Below, piece after piece: positions 5,193 to 12,836 of a stretch of 35,106 nucleotides of DNA (position 1 is its first letter; each line of letters opens with the position of its first letter). The notes under the pieces were generated by a model. That model searched no databases, had not been told where the DNA came from, and saw only the letters and a list, made by a program, of their open reading frames with translations. The translations under genes and the position numbers were made by a program. This stretch comes from a virus: IMG/VR virus record IMGVR_UViG_3300025732_000135, positions 1 to 35,106 of that record; one strand, given 5' to 3'.

Positions 5193-7682
5193 TCACTTGC
5201 ACTTGGAGAAGCCGCACGCCTTGCAGGAGAGGCAGCCCTCCTGGTAGACGAGCTCGGAATTACCACACTCAGGGCATCCCTTTTCGGTTGACTTTGTACC
5301 ATCCTTGATGTACCCCTTGAGAACTCTTGCGATTACCCTGGCGAATGAGAACATGTCACTGTTCTTGTCCTTCTGTAGTTGCTCTACGACGTAGTGGAGA
5401 GGGACCTCGTGACGAAGCGCAAGCGATACTGTCCTCGAGAAGGCTCCCTGTGTGGGATTGTCGAAGAGGTTGACGACGTCCTTGAAGACGAGGTTCTCAT
5501 CGTCACCGACCGGAACGAGGAGATTGTATGTTGCAACTCCATCACGCTTACCATTTTTAACCAACGTGCCTGACTTGTATCGCTTGGGAATCTCAATGTT
5601 CTCAGGAATTCCACAGAACACCTCATAGGGCTTTCCTTCATTGAGACCGACAAGGACGAGCCAGGAATCGGTGTTTTCACCGTTGCGGACGTTGGCACGA
5701 TGTATGTCACAGTGAAGAGACTTGGGGCGCTTTGGTGTAAGACGACCGTCGTCTGCCTTCTTCTCCTTCTTCGGCTCATCGTTGGAGACAAGTACGCCTG
5801 TCCTGCATCCGTCACGGTAGACTGTGAATCCCTTGCAGCCTGTCTTCCAGGCCTTCAGGTAGACGTTGTTGACAGTCTCCTTTGTTGCAGAGTTGGGAAG
5901 GTTACATGTCTTGGAGATGGAGTGGTCGATCCACTGCTGTGCAGCAGCCTGGATGTCGACTGACTTCTCCCAATCGATGTCATTGGCAGTGCCACCCCAG
6001 TATGGGCTCTCCTGTGGATCAGTCTTGCCGGTGATGTCCATCCACTTCTTGAACCAGTGATGATAGACAGTGTACTCCTGCCACTTGTCGCCCATCGGAT
6101 CCACGAAATCGACCCGGGATGTGAGGTCTCCCTGAGTGATCTTACGACGGCGCTTGTACGAGAGAAGGAAGGCGGGCTCAATACCGGATGTCGTGCGAGT
6201 GAGACATGAAACAGAACCGACCGGTGCAGTTGTAGTGAGCGCGATATTTCGGCGTCCAGTGCTCTTCCACATGTCGTGGTATGGACCATTGCATGCGTTG
6301 ATCACCTTCTTCAGGTATGTGTGGTTCTTCTCCTTCTCGAAGTCAAAGACCGGGAAGGCACCACGCTCCTTGGCCATGATGAGTGAAGAACGGTGAGCAC
6401 CCACAGCAAGAGCCTTGTAGATCTCCTCAGTCACAGTGACAGAGCAATCACTTCCATACTTGATGTTCATTGCAGCCAGGGCATCACCAAGACCCGTGAC
6501 ACCAAGGCCAGTCCTTCGACCATTGAGGCCCGCAGAGCGAATCTTTTCCCAAAGGTCCCTCTCAATCTTCTTGACATGGAACGGCTGTGGGTCCCTATCA
6601 ATCTTCTCAAGAATCCGATCGACACACTCTACCTCAAGATCGACAAGATCATCCATCAGGCGCTGGGCCTTCATGACCACATCATTGAATCGACCGAAGT
6701 CGAAGGTTGGATTGTCGCTGAATGGATTGTTGACGAATGAGGTGAGATTGACAACCATCAGTCGGCAGGAGTCGTACGGGCTTAGTGGAATCTCGCCACA
6801 GGGATTCGTCGAGATCGTCTTGTAGCCGACGTCACGGTAGCAGTCTACGATTCCCTCGCGGGTAATTGTATCCCAGAAGAGAGCACCAGGCTCAGCCGAG
6901 GACCACGCAGCGTCCACGAACTTCTCCCAGATCTGTCTCGCATCGACCATCTTGACGATCTCAGCGTCCTCAGGATGGGCCTCCACAGGCCAGCGAAGAC
7001 AGAAGCCGGTGTTGTTTTCCACGGCCTGCATGAACTCATCGGTGAATCGGATGGAGATGTTGGCACCGGTCACCTTCTTCAGGTCTCTCTTGATGTCGAT
7101 GAAAGACTCGATCTCAGGGTGACGACAGTCGATGGTGAGCATGAGAGCACCACGACGTCCACCCTGCGCAACCTCACGAGTGGAGTTGGAGAACCTCTCC
7201 ATGAAGACGCCGATACCATCGGTGGTTCGGGCAGCGTTGGTGGTTGGCTGACCCTTTGGTCGAATGGTAGAGACATCGAATCCGACTCCGCCACGTCTCT
7301 TCATGATCTGGACCTGCTCCTGGTCAGTGAAGAGAATGCCACCGTATGAATCATGAGGCTGTTCCACAACGAAACAGTTTGACAGGCTCTGTAGTTGGTA
7401 GTAGTTTCCTATACCAGACATCGGAGAACCCTGAGGGACTACGTCCCTGAAGCCCTTCAGAAGCTCATAGATCTCATCTTCACCCATTGCATTGGGATAC
7501 TTCGCTTCGATACGAGCGAACTCCCTCGCAAGACGACGATGCATCTGGTTGGGATTGGTCTCCAAGAGGTCATCATTGGAGTCGCGAAGCGCATACTTCA
7601 TGAAAACATCGGGAGCAAGTTCATCTCCCTCGAAGTATGTCGAGGTCTCCCTCAAAGCAATCTGCCTTGTTACGTCATTCAT
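5193..7682 (-). CDS. nrdJ: Class II (B12-dependent) ribonucleoside reductase
   Basis: An 829-residue adenosylcobalamin-dependent ribonucleotide reductase that makes deoxyribonucleotides without oxygen or a small subunit. Key residues: Cys103 (SLSNCFVV) and Cys306 (DSCRLMV) as the redox pair, and NPCGE (293-297) with thiyl Cys295 and Glu297. GGVGFDVS, GRRGALMLTIDCRHP and a phosphate-binding loop at APVGSVSC fit the class II fold. The C-terminus ends in a CxxC...CxxC ribbon (CPECG, CKACG, SKCK) like that of bacterial NrdJ, where the terminal cysteines re-reduce the active site. The ATG at 7682 overlaps the helicase stop (TGATG); a GTG one codon upstream is also possible. No activase or small subunit is needed, which fits the lack of nrdB nearby. 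Confidence 0.95.
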   Translation of the reverse strand: MNDVTRQIALRETSTYFEGDELAPDVFMKYALRDSNDDLLETNPNQMHRRLAREFARIEAKYPNAMGEDEIYELLKGFRDVVPQGSPMSGIGNYYQLQSLSNCFVVEQPHDSYGGILFTDQEQVQIMKRRGGVGFDVSTIRPKGQPTTNAARTTDGIGVFMERFSNSTREVAQGGRRGALMLTIDCRHPEIESFIDIKRDLKKVTGANISIRFTDEFMQAVENNTGFCLRWPVEAHPEDAEIVKMVDARQIWEKFVDAAWSSAEPGALFWDTITREGIVDCYRDVGYKTISTNPCGEIPLSPYDSCRLMVVNLTSFVNNPFSDNPTFDFGRFNDVVMKAQRLMDDLVDLEVECVDRILEKIDRDPQPFHVKKIERDLWEKIRSAGLNGRRTGLGVTGLGDALAAMNIKYGSDCSVTVTEEIYKALAVGAHRSSLIMAKERGAFPVFDFEKEKNHTYLKKVINACNGPYHDMWKSTGRRNIALTTTAPVGSVSCLTRTTSGIEPAFLLSYKRRRKITQGDLTSRVDFVDPMGDKWQEYTVYHHWFKKWMDITGKTDPQESPYWGGTANDIDWEKSVDIQAAAQQWIDHSISKTCNLPNSATKETVNNVYLKAWKTGCKGFTVYRDGCRTGVLVSNDEPKKEKKADDGRLTPKRPKSLHCDIHRANVRNGENTDSWLVLVGLNEGKPYEVFCGIPENIEIPKRYKSGTLVKNGKRDGVATYNLLVPVGDDENLVFKDVVNLFDNPTQGAFSRTVSLALRHEVPLHYVVEQLQKDKNSDMFSFARVIARVLKGYIKDGTKSTEKGCPECGNSELVYQEGCLSCKACGFSKCK

Positions 7683-9064
7683 CACTTAGCTCCCATAACT
7701 TGGTTCCACTTATCGCGTAACACTTTCTTACGATCACTCTCATCCTGCTCGATACTCTCTTGAAGGGTGAGACTGTTCTCATCAAGAATCTGTATCTTAG
7801 ATCGAGATGTGTCGATGTGTACTGGGAAGAGAATTCCGTCACGACCTGCTCGATTCTTTGCAACAAAGAGTCGGCCTGCACCTGTTGCCTTCTCAGTCGG
7901 CTTTCGTGAGATTGAAAGGACCACATCAGCAACCATTGCCTTGCCATAGGACTCGCTCATGTTCTCAAGGCCAACGACATCCGCTGCCGAGGCATCTCGA
8001 TTTGCCTGTGATGCAGTCCATACAGGAATACTACGTTCCATTGCAAGGTTTCGCAGGTCCTCATAGATGAGCTTCAGCTCCATTCGAAGAGCATCATACT
8101 CTCGACTTGAACGCATGATGTCAGCGTAGTCAATGACAATGACGTTCGGAACGAAGCCTCGAAGCGCCAGCTTCTCAAGGTGATTACGAATAGTCGCTAC
8201 CGAGCAGCTTCCGGTCGGATACTCCTTGATGATGAGCTTGCCAAGTTCCATCTCCTTGTACTTGTCCAAGACTTCCTGCTTTGAGTCCTGAATCTCGTTG
8301 GAGGGGATGTTCGTTAGATTGGAATCATACCGAATGCCGACGGCAGTTTCTGTGAGCTCAAACGTGTAGTGAAGGACGTTCTTTCCCATTCGAAGTGCAT
8401 GTGCACCGATCATTACAAGGAAGTGAGACTTACCCACACCGGTTGGCGCAACAACCACACCAAGCTCGCCCCTTCCAAGGCCACCATTGAGAACAGTCTT
8501 CTCATCAATCTGGTCAAGACCTGTTGGACATGCAAGCCGATTGATCTTTACAAACCTTGCCTCCATGTCTTCAAAGAAGTCGTGCCCAACGGAAACGGGT
8601 AGGCCGACTGACACAGCATTCTTCATCAGGTCAAGGACTGAATCATACTTGTCCTTTGAGATGAGCTCAACAGACTTCTCAAGCGCCTCCTTCATTGCCT
8701 GCTTTCGACAGAAGTCAAGGCTCTTCTCCTTGATGTACTCAAGATCACCGGAGTTGGGGTTGGAGCGCAGGCGGCTGAGGAACTCCACCACCTGTTCTCG
8801 AAGGACGGCATTATTGTCTGCCTTGAGCTCGTCCTTGATGATGGAGACTAGGAGCTGCATCGTCGGGAAGCAGCGATACTTCTGGTGGTACTTGAAGTAC
8901 TTGTCGCTGAGATACGCGAGGTAGCGCAGGTCGAAGTAATCCGGCTGCATCACCTCTGAGATCTGAGCAGCCCATTCGTGGTCGGTTAGCAACCCAGAAA
9001 AGATTCCTTCCTGAAAGTGCTTGCCATAAGACTTGAAGAGGGCCTCAGTTCCATTCTCTGACAT
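7682..9064 (-). CDS. DnaB/gp41-like replicative helicase
   Basis: A 460-residue SF4 (DnaB/T4 gp41-type) ATP-driven 5'-3' helicase expected at the replication fork. The N-terminal ~165 residues are helical, as in the DnaB N-domain. The RecA-fold core has Walker A APTGVGKS (206-213), the FELTE segment after strand 2, Walker B NVIVIDYAD (307-315), ASQANR (351-356) as the sensor-like motif, and FVAKNRAGRDG (400-410) near the arginine finger. The ATG at 9064 is used because AGGA lies about 8 nt before it and it follows the exonuclease stop (TAGAATG); an upstream in-frame start at 9115 would lie inside the exonuclease gene. It is coupled to the reductase by a 1-nt overlap. No primase is visible in the window. 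Confidence 0.9.
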   Translation of the reverse strand: MSENGTEALFKSYGKHFQEGIFSGLLTDHEWAAQISEVMQPDYFDLRYLAYLSDKYFKYHQKYRCFPTMQLLVSIIKDELKADNNAVLREQVVEFLSRLRSNPNSGDLEYIKEKSLDFCRKQAMKEALEKSVELISKDKYDSVLDLMKNAVSVGLPVSVGHDFFEDMEARFVKINRLACPTGLDQIDEKTVLNGGLGRGELGVVVAPTGVGKSHFLVMIGAHALRMGKNVLHYTFELTETAVGIRYDSNLTNIPSNEIQDSKQEVLDKYKEMELGKLIIKEYPTGSCSVATIRNHLEKLALRGFVPNVIVIDYADIMRSSREYDALRMELKLIYEDLRNLAMERSIPVWTASQANRDASAADVVGLENMSESYGKAMVADVVLSISRKPTEKATGAGRLFVAKNRAGRDGILFPVHIDTSRSKIQILDENSLTLQESIEQDESDRKKVLRDKWNQVMGAK

Positions 9065-9065
9065 T

Positions 9066-10022
9066 CTAGTTCCTGATGTTTGCGGTGATTTGTAGTATGA
9101 ATCTATCAACGTCAAAAGTTTTTACACCGTGACGAATCATTAGCCTCATGAGTTCCAACTTGTTGGAACGAGGAAGCTCAATATCGAATGAGGAGTTGAG
9201 CTTTGAAATTTGATTGCCACTGAGGTTTGATACGTCAAGGTGCATCAACTTCCAGTTTCTCTTTACGATATCAGCGTTCTGTGTGATCTCTTTGAGAGCC
9301 TTCAGGCGATTTTTGCTTGGGTGAGCATTGGCAGCCTGCAAGACATCATCGACAGTAATGTCCCTATCTTCTGCCAACATTGGAAAGCGCTTGACAAGGG
9401 TTGTGATGCCTACGCCCTTGATTCCCTCAATTGAGTCCGAGGTGTCTCCTGCGAAACACCTTGCCACACAGACGTTCCTTGGGGGAACGCCAAATCGTTT
9501 GATGACATCCTCAACACAGACCAAACCCTTCAGTGTCGGAGACCAGATTCTTACCCTGTCACTGACCAACTGTGCATAGTCATGATCCGATGAAACGATT
9601 ATAACTTTTCTGTCCCTGAGGGTGTGCCTTGCAAGGTATCCTATGATGTCGTCAGCCTCACAGTCCGTGATGTACAGTTGCCTGACTGGCACCTGTTTCA
9701 GACACGCAACAAGGAACTTCAGTTGCCAGTTGTGATTCTCCACAGTGTCAGGAATGTCACCCTCATGAAACCTGTTCAGTTTCACAGGCTTTCTCCTGCT
9801 TTTGTACTGTGGGTAGATCTGACGTCTACGAGTTGAACCGCCACCTTCCCAAACGACTATGCACTCACTGGGAGAGTGAGCATCAACCAGTGCGCCGAGC
9901 GATTTCATGAAACCGATGGCCCCACCAACATGCTGGCCCTCGGCCATTAGTGGGTTCGCAATGAAGTTCCTGACAAATAGGTTGAAGCCGTCTACGACAA
10001 GTACGGGACCTTCACCTGACAT
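9066..10022 (-). CDS. 5'-3' exonuclease (T4 RNase H / FEN-like)
   Basis: A 318-residue member of the 5' nuclease (FEN/PIN-like) family; T4 RNase H removes RNA primers from lagging-strand fragments. Acidic metal-site motifs are present: VVDGFNL (Asp11), the basic gateway YKSRRKP (73-79), CEADD (121-125), SSDHDY (144-149) and GDTSDSIEGIKGVG (192-205), which is the helix-three-turn loop that binds duplex DNA. The ATG follows the recombinase stop and uses GGAG in the end of that gene (CCGGAGTAATCAATG). Lying between recombinase and helicase, it belongs to the core replisome operon. Since the family A polymerase in this window has no 5' nuclease domain, this gene probably supplies that function. 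Confidence 0.9.
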   Translation of the reverse strand: MSGEGPVLVVDGFNLFVRNFIANPLMAEGQHVGGAIGFMKSLGALVDAHSPSECIVVWEGGGSTRRRQIYPQYKSRRKPVKLNRFHEGDIPDTVENHNWQLKFLVACLKQVPVRQLYITDCEADDIIGYLARHTLRDRKVIIVSSDHDYAQLVSDRVRIWSPTLKGLVCVEDVIKRFGVPPRNVCVARCFAGDTSDSIEGIKGVGITTLVKRFPMLAEDRDITVDDVLQAANAHPSKNRLKALKEITQNADIVKRNWKLMHLDVSNLSGNQISKLNSSFDIELPRSNKLELMRLMIRHGVKTFDVDRFILQITANIRN

Positions 10023-10025
10023 TGA

Positions 10026-11240
10026 TTACTCCGGAGACACCATGCCATCATCGGACAGGAGGTCTGAGACTGCCTTCACCTCCTCATAGGACTCAGGGTC
10101 GATGTCAACAGCAGCGGGGTTTGCCGCCAGTCGAACCATCGCCTTCTCAAGGAGTCCATCGACCCAAGGCTTGTACTCAGGTGTGTTCATAATCTCACCG
10201 AAGTCAGCCTTATAGAACTTCTTCTCGATGATGTTGACATTCTGCTCGTTGGTGACTCGCAGCACCTTCCAGGAACCTGAACCCTCGATCACTACCTGGT
10301 GCTCTTCCACCATATCAGGCCCATGGTCACGGAGGATGTCAAAGAGCTCCTCATGCTCCTCGATTCCCTGGCCAAAGATGATTCGGAAGTTTGCCGATCG
10401 GAATGGCTTCGCCACCTTGTTCTTGATTGTCTTGGCCGAGACGTGGATGCCGAGAACCTCATCGTTGGCACCCTTGATCTGCTGGCCTGCACCGAGCTTG
10501 ATGCGAACTGACGAGTGGAACGGAATGGCATTGCCACCCGGCACCGCTGTCGGGTCACCGTACATCACACCGATCTTGGTTCGAATCTGGTTGAGGCAGA
10601 CGAAGAGGACGCTCTGGTCACCAATGACACCTGTGATCTTACGCATGCCCTTGGAAAGGACTCGTGCTTGGAGGCCTATCGTGTCCTTGTCATAGTTGCC
10701 TTCAAGCTCTGCCTTTGGTGAGGAGGCTGCAACCGAGTCCCAGATGATTGTGATCGGTACATCCTTGCTCAGGGCCTTCGCTTTCAGGATGGTCTTCTCA
10801 GCGATATCGAAGACCTCCTCTGTGCAGTGTGTGTCCACATAGACGAAACGCTTGCCAATGTCAACCCCAAGTGCCTGAAGGTTCTCGGGGTTCGTAGCGT
10901 TCTCAGTGTCGATGTAGACGGCAATCCCACCCATCTTCTGGGTAGAACGACAGATCTGGGCTGCGAGATGTGACTTGCCAATGGACGGTGGGCCGAACAC
11001 CTCCACAATTCGACCCTCAGGAAGGCCACCATTCCGACGGTTTGCAATGATGTAGTCGAGACCCTTTGAGCCCGTCGAGATCCAGCGCTTCACATGAGTA
11101 GGTGAAGTCTCTGATGCAAGGTTGTATGCCACACGGTGACCGAGGTCACGGTTCAATGAATTGATGAGGTCAGAAGTAAAGTCCTCATTGACGCTGCTAA
11201 TACCGTCCGTCGAATCAATGCTTACACGCTTCTTTGCCAC
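10026..11240 (-). CDS. recA: RecA/UvsX-like recombinase
   Basis: A 404-residue strand-exchange ATPase that would form filaments on ssDNA and drive recombination-dependent replication. Walker A is GPPSIGKS (83-90), the ATP-binding strand continues AVYIDTENA (107-115), Walker B is TIIWDSVAA (164-172), and NQIRTKIGVMYGDP...GGNAIPFHSS (217-244) matches the RecA L2 DNA-binding loop and following strand. It reads closer to bacterial RecA than to T4 UvsX, but its position after a gp32-like gene is the T4 arrangement. The start is a GTG with AGGAGG 4 nt upstream. A terminator-like hairpin lies between it and the SSB gene, so it may have its own promoter. Confidence 0.9.
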   Translation of the reverse strand: MAKKRVSIDSTDGISSVNEDFTSDLINSLNRDLGHRVAYNLASETSPTHVKRWISTGSKGLDYIIANRRNGGLPEGRIVEVFGPPSIGKSHLAAQICRSTQKMGGIAVYIDTENATNPENLQALGVDIGKRFVYVDTHCTEEVFDIAEKTILKAKALSKDVPITIIWDSVAASSPKAELEGNYDKDTIGLQARVLSKGMRKITGVIGDQSVLFVCLNQIRTKIGVMYGDPTAVPGGNAIPFHSSVRIKLGAGQQIKGANDEVLGIHVSAKTIKNKVAKPFRSANFRIIFGQGIEEHEELFDILRDHGPDMVEEHQVVIEGSGSWKVLRVTNEQNVNIIEKKFYKADFGEIMNTPEYKPWVDGLLEKAMVRLAANPAAVDIDPESYEEVKAVSDLLSDDGMVSPE

Positions 11241-11255
11241 TTTTCCTCCTGTGCA

Positions 11256-11284
11256 ATATTAGACTTCATGTCAGGATGTTTAAA
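11256..11284 (-). promoter_or_regulatory. Possible weak promoter before the recombinase gene
   Basis: On the minus strand TTTAAA (11284-11279) and TAATAT (11261-11256) are separated by 17 nt, each 4/6 to the sigma70 consensus. The expected start point would fall on the Shine-Dalgarno of the recombinase gene, which counts against it. Confidence 0.22.
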
Positions 11285-11313
11285 GAACAATGGCCGGCCA
11301 CAAGGACCGGCCA
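11281..11313 (-). terminator. Terminator-like hairpin after the SSB gene
   Basis: On the minus strand a 7-bp GC-rich stem, TGGCCGG / CCGGCCA (11313-11307 with 11297-11291), with a 9-nt loop is followed by TTGTTCTTT. It starts 16 nt after the SSB stop codon. A perfect palindrome CCTCATATGAGG lies in front of it at the stop codon. It would let the abundant SSB be made at a different level from the recombinase downstream; read-through is likely, since no strong promoter for the latter is seen. Confidence 0.65.
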
Positions 11314-11328
11314 AAGCCTCATATGAGG

Positions 11329-12147
11329 TTACTCAAGGTCTGCGAAAGCATCCTCGAGGTCATCCATCGACTTCTTGGTTGAGGAACCATTCGTCTTCTT
11401 GAAGGACTTCAGGTCTTCCTCATTGTCGGCGGTCTTACCACCACGAAGGGTTCCAACCGACTCAGTCTTCACATCTGGCTCGCTGCTGCCACCGCGAAGC
11501 CAGTCATTCACTCGCTTCTCAATGTCCTCAGCCGGAAGGGTCTCCTCGTAGTCGTCAATCTTTGGAACCGAAGAGAGCCAGGACTTCACCTGTGCGGCAT
11601 CCTTTGAAAGGGGCGACGGATTCGCACGAGGCTGAATCTTGGTGTCTGCATACTGCTTGCCTGGCGTCTTGGTCACGGAGACCTTGATGTCACGACCGCT
11701 CTCAACGTCCGTGATGTCACCGTAGTCCTCATCAAGCATGAGACGAAGGAGGTCCTGGTAGATCATCTTGCCGAAGGCCCAGAGGCGAACTCCCTTGTCC
11801 TCCTCCCCACGAACCACGACGGCAGCATAGGTGCGCATCTTCGGGTAGAGCTTCTTGGCCAGCTCACGGCTGGCATCGGAACCGTCCTCACGGAGCTTGT
11901 TGATGAGGTCCTGGATCGGATCCTTCTTCCCGAACTGGTGGGGAGCCAGGATCGCACCGGCCTTGTCACCACCGATGCCGTAGTAGTACCAGCGATCAAC
12001 GAACGGCTGACCGTCATTGTTGGGGATCGCCACGATCCGGACATTGTAGTCCTTGCCCTCCTCGGGGCGCCACATAATGGTGGACTTCTTGTTCTGTCCA
12101 GAGAGGTTGTTCAGCTTCTTACGAAGTGCTTCAAAGTCGATTGCCAT
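11329..12147 (-). CDS. gp32-like single-stranded DNA-binding protein, zincless
   Basis: A 272-residue SSB of the T4 gp32 type, coating ssDNA at the fork and assisting the recombinase. Layout matches gp32: a basic N-terminal cooperativity segment (FEALRKKLNNLSGQNKKS), the OB core with WRPEEGKDYNVRIVAIP and LAKKLYPKMRTYAAVVVRGEE, WAFGKMIYQDLLRLM, and a linker followed by an acidic tail (MDDLEDAFADLE) that in T4 binds partner proteins. The protein has no cysteine, so the gp32 zinc site is absent; APHQFGKKDPIQ stands where the Cys-rich loop would be. The ATG at 12147 has AAGGAAAG 7 nt upstream; the longer frame from 12195 is rejected because it would translate the structured leader. Confidence 0.88.
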   Translation of the reverse strand: MAIDFEALRKKLNNLSGQNKKSTIMWRPEEGKDYNVRIVAIPNNDGQPFVDRWYYYGIGGDKAGAILAPHQFGKKDPIQDLINKLREDGSDASRELAKKLYPKMRTYAAVVVRGEEDKGVRLWAFGKMIYQDLLRLMLDEDYGDITDVESGRDIKVSVTKTPGKQYADTKIQPRANPSPLSKDAAQVKSWLSSVPKIDDYEETLPAEDIEKRVNDWLRGGSSEPDVKTESVGTLRGGKTADNEEDLKSFKKTNGSSTKKSMDDLEDAFADLE

Positions 12148-12229
12148 GTTTGTTCTTTCCTTGCTTGTTGTTGTTTGAGTCCAGGAAGGCGTCACCCCCT
12201 TCCAAGACCTCGATGTGGGGAATCCACAT
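12148..12229 (-). promoter_or_regulatory. Structured 5' leader of the SSB gene (possible gp32-type translational operator)
   Basis: Two stem-loops are visible on the minus strand: ATGTGG / CCACAT (12229-12224 with 12218-12213, 5-nt loop) and GGAAGG / CCTTCC (12203-12198 with 12189-12184, 8-nt loop). TTCC in the first loop could pair with GGAA of the second stem, so a pseudoknot is an alternative fold. They are followed by about 35 nt of A- and C-rich sequence with no self-complementarity (CAAACAACAACAAGC, then the Shine-Dalgarno). T4 gene 32 is repressed by its own product, which nucleates at a leader pseudoknot and spreads over an unstructured stretch across the ribosome binding site; the layout here is alike. 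Confidence 0.5.
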
Positions 12230-12233
12230 AGAG

Positions 12234-12262
12234 ATTGTAGAAACTTGTCAGTTATTGTTCAA
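12234..12262 (-). promoter_or_regulatory. Sigma70-like promoter for the SSB gene
   Basis: On the minus strand TTGAAC (12262-12257) and TACAAT (12239-12234) are separated by exactly 17 nt; they match the -35 and -10 consensus at 4/6 and 5/6. The -35 box overlaps the stop codon of the upstream HD-like gene, and the predicted start is near 12227, at the edge of the first leader stem-loop. It is the best promoter I see in the replication block. Confidence 0.5.
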
Positions 12263-12834
12263 GATGCACGACCAAGCCACTGCCTTGCCTGGGTGAGGAG
12301 GATTGCCAGGTTGGGCTCGTGACCACCATAGAAGCGATTCTCCTCACGGTGGAGTCCGCTCGACAGCATGATCGTCGTCCACTCATCGTAGTCCAGCTGG
12401 ACACCGAACGATTGGAGCAGGAACAGGCTTCGATGGGCCACCGGCATCTTTGCGATTTTGTCGTGGTATGTGTACATATTCCCACGCTCGACGTGCCAGT
12501 TGGACTTTTGCTCCACGAGGTAGGGTGTAGTCAGGTCACCGACCATTCCAACATTGTGGAATAGACCAACGAGGATGAGTGACTCAGTTGGTACTGTGAC
12601 CTCAAGAGATTTGGAAAGCTGCGACATTCGACGTGTCACATCAAGTGTGGTCTCAACTAGCCCGCCCGGACCACAGCCAGGATTGTGCACATCGATAGAT
12701 GCAGAACAGGTTATGATCCGCTCGCCAAGTGAAGTGACAAGCTCATTCACACCTGGCCTCATCACCTTTGACGCCAACTTTGTGTACTTGCCCCACAGGG
12801 ATTCGAGGTCACGATCTTGCAATTTTGTGTCCAT
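12259..12834 (-). CDS. HD-domain-like protein with degenerate metal site
   Basis: A 191-residue protein resembling a phage family of HD-superfamily phosphohydrolases. Recognisable segments are IDVHNPGCGPGGLVETTLDV (48-67), VGLFHNVGMVGDL (89-101), MPVAHRSLFLLQSFGV (130-145) and YDEWTTIML (149-157). In active HD proteins the helix after GGLVE would carry a histidine (ExHxL/EHTL type), here Thr; the HD doublet is HN (His93-Asn94); and the last helix (ILLTQARQW) lacks the usual Asp. It therefore looks catalytically weakened or dead. The ATG at 12834 follows the upstream stop by two bases; the Shine-Dalgarno is poor, so coupling is likely. Function unknown. Confidence 0.65.
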   Translation of the reverse strand: MDTKLQDRDLESLWGKYTKLASKVMRPGVNELVTSLGERIITCSASIDVHNPGCGPGGLVETTLDVTRRMSQLSKSLEVTVPTESLILVGLFHNVGMVGDLTTPYLVEQKSNWHVERGNMYTYHDKIAKMPVAHRSLFLLQSFGVQLDYDEWTTIMLSSGLHREENRFYGGHEPNLAILLTQARQWLGRAS

Positions 12835-12836
12835 AA

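Noticed and set aside
5141-5302. N-terminal extension of the ClpP-like protein into the reductase gene
   Set aside because: The extra residues are low-complexity and derive from reductase codons in another phase; the ATG at 5140 has a well-placed GGAG.
9064-9115. Helicase start at 9115 inside the exonuclease gene
   Set aside because: The 17 extra residues come from out-of-phase exonuclease codons, and the ATG at 9064 directly follows the exonuclease stop with AGGA upstream.
11314-11325. Palindrome CCTCATATGAGG at the SSB stop codon as an operator
   Set aside because: It is short and directly precedes the terminator hairpin; a chance palindrome or extra stem of the terminator explains it as well.
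12148-12195. Upstream start of the SSB at 12195
   Set aside because: It would translate the A/C-rich leader into a Thr/Ser/Lys stretch unlike gp32, and the ATG at 12147 has a proper ribosome binding site and a family-typical N-terminus.
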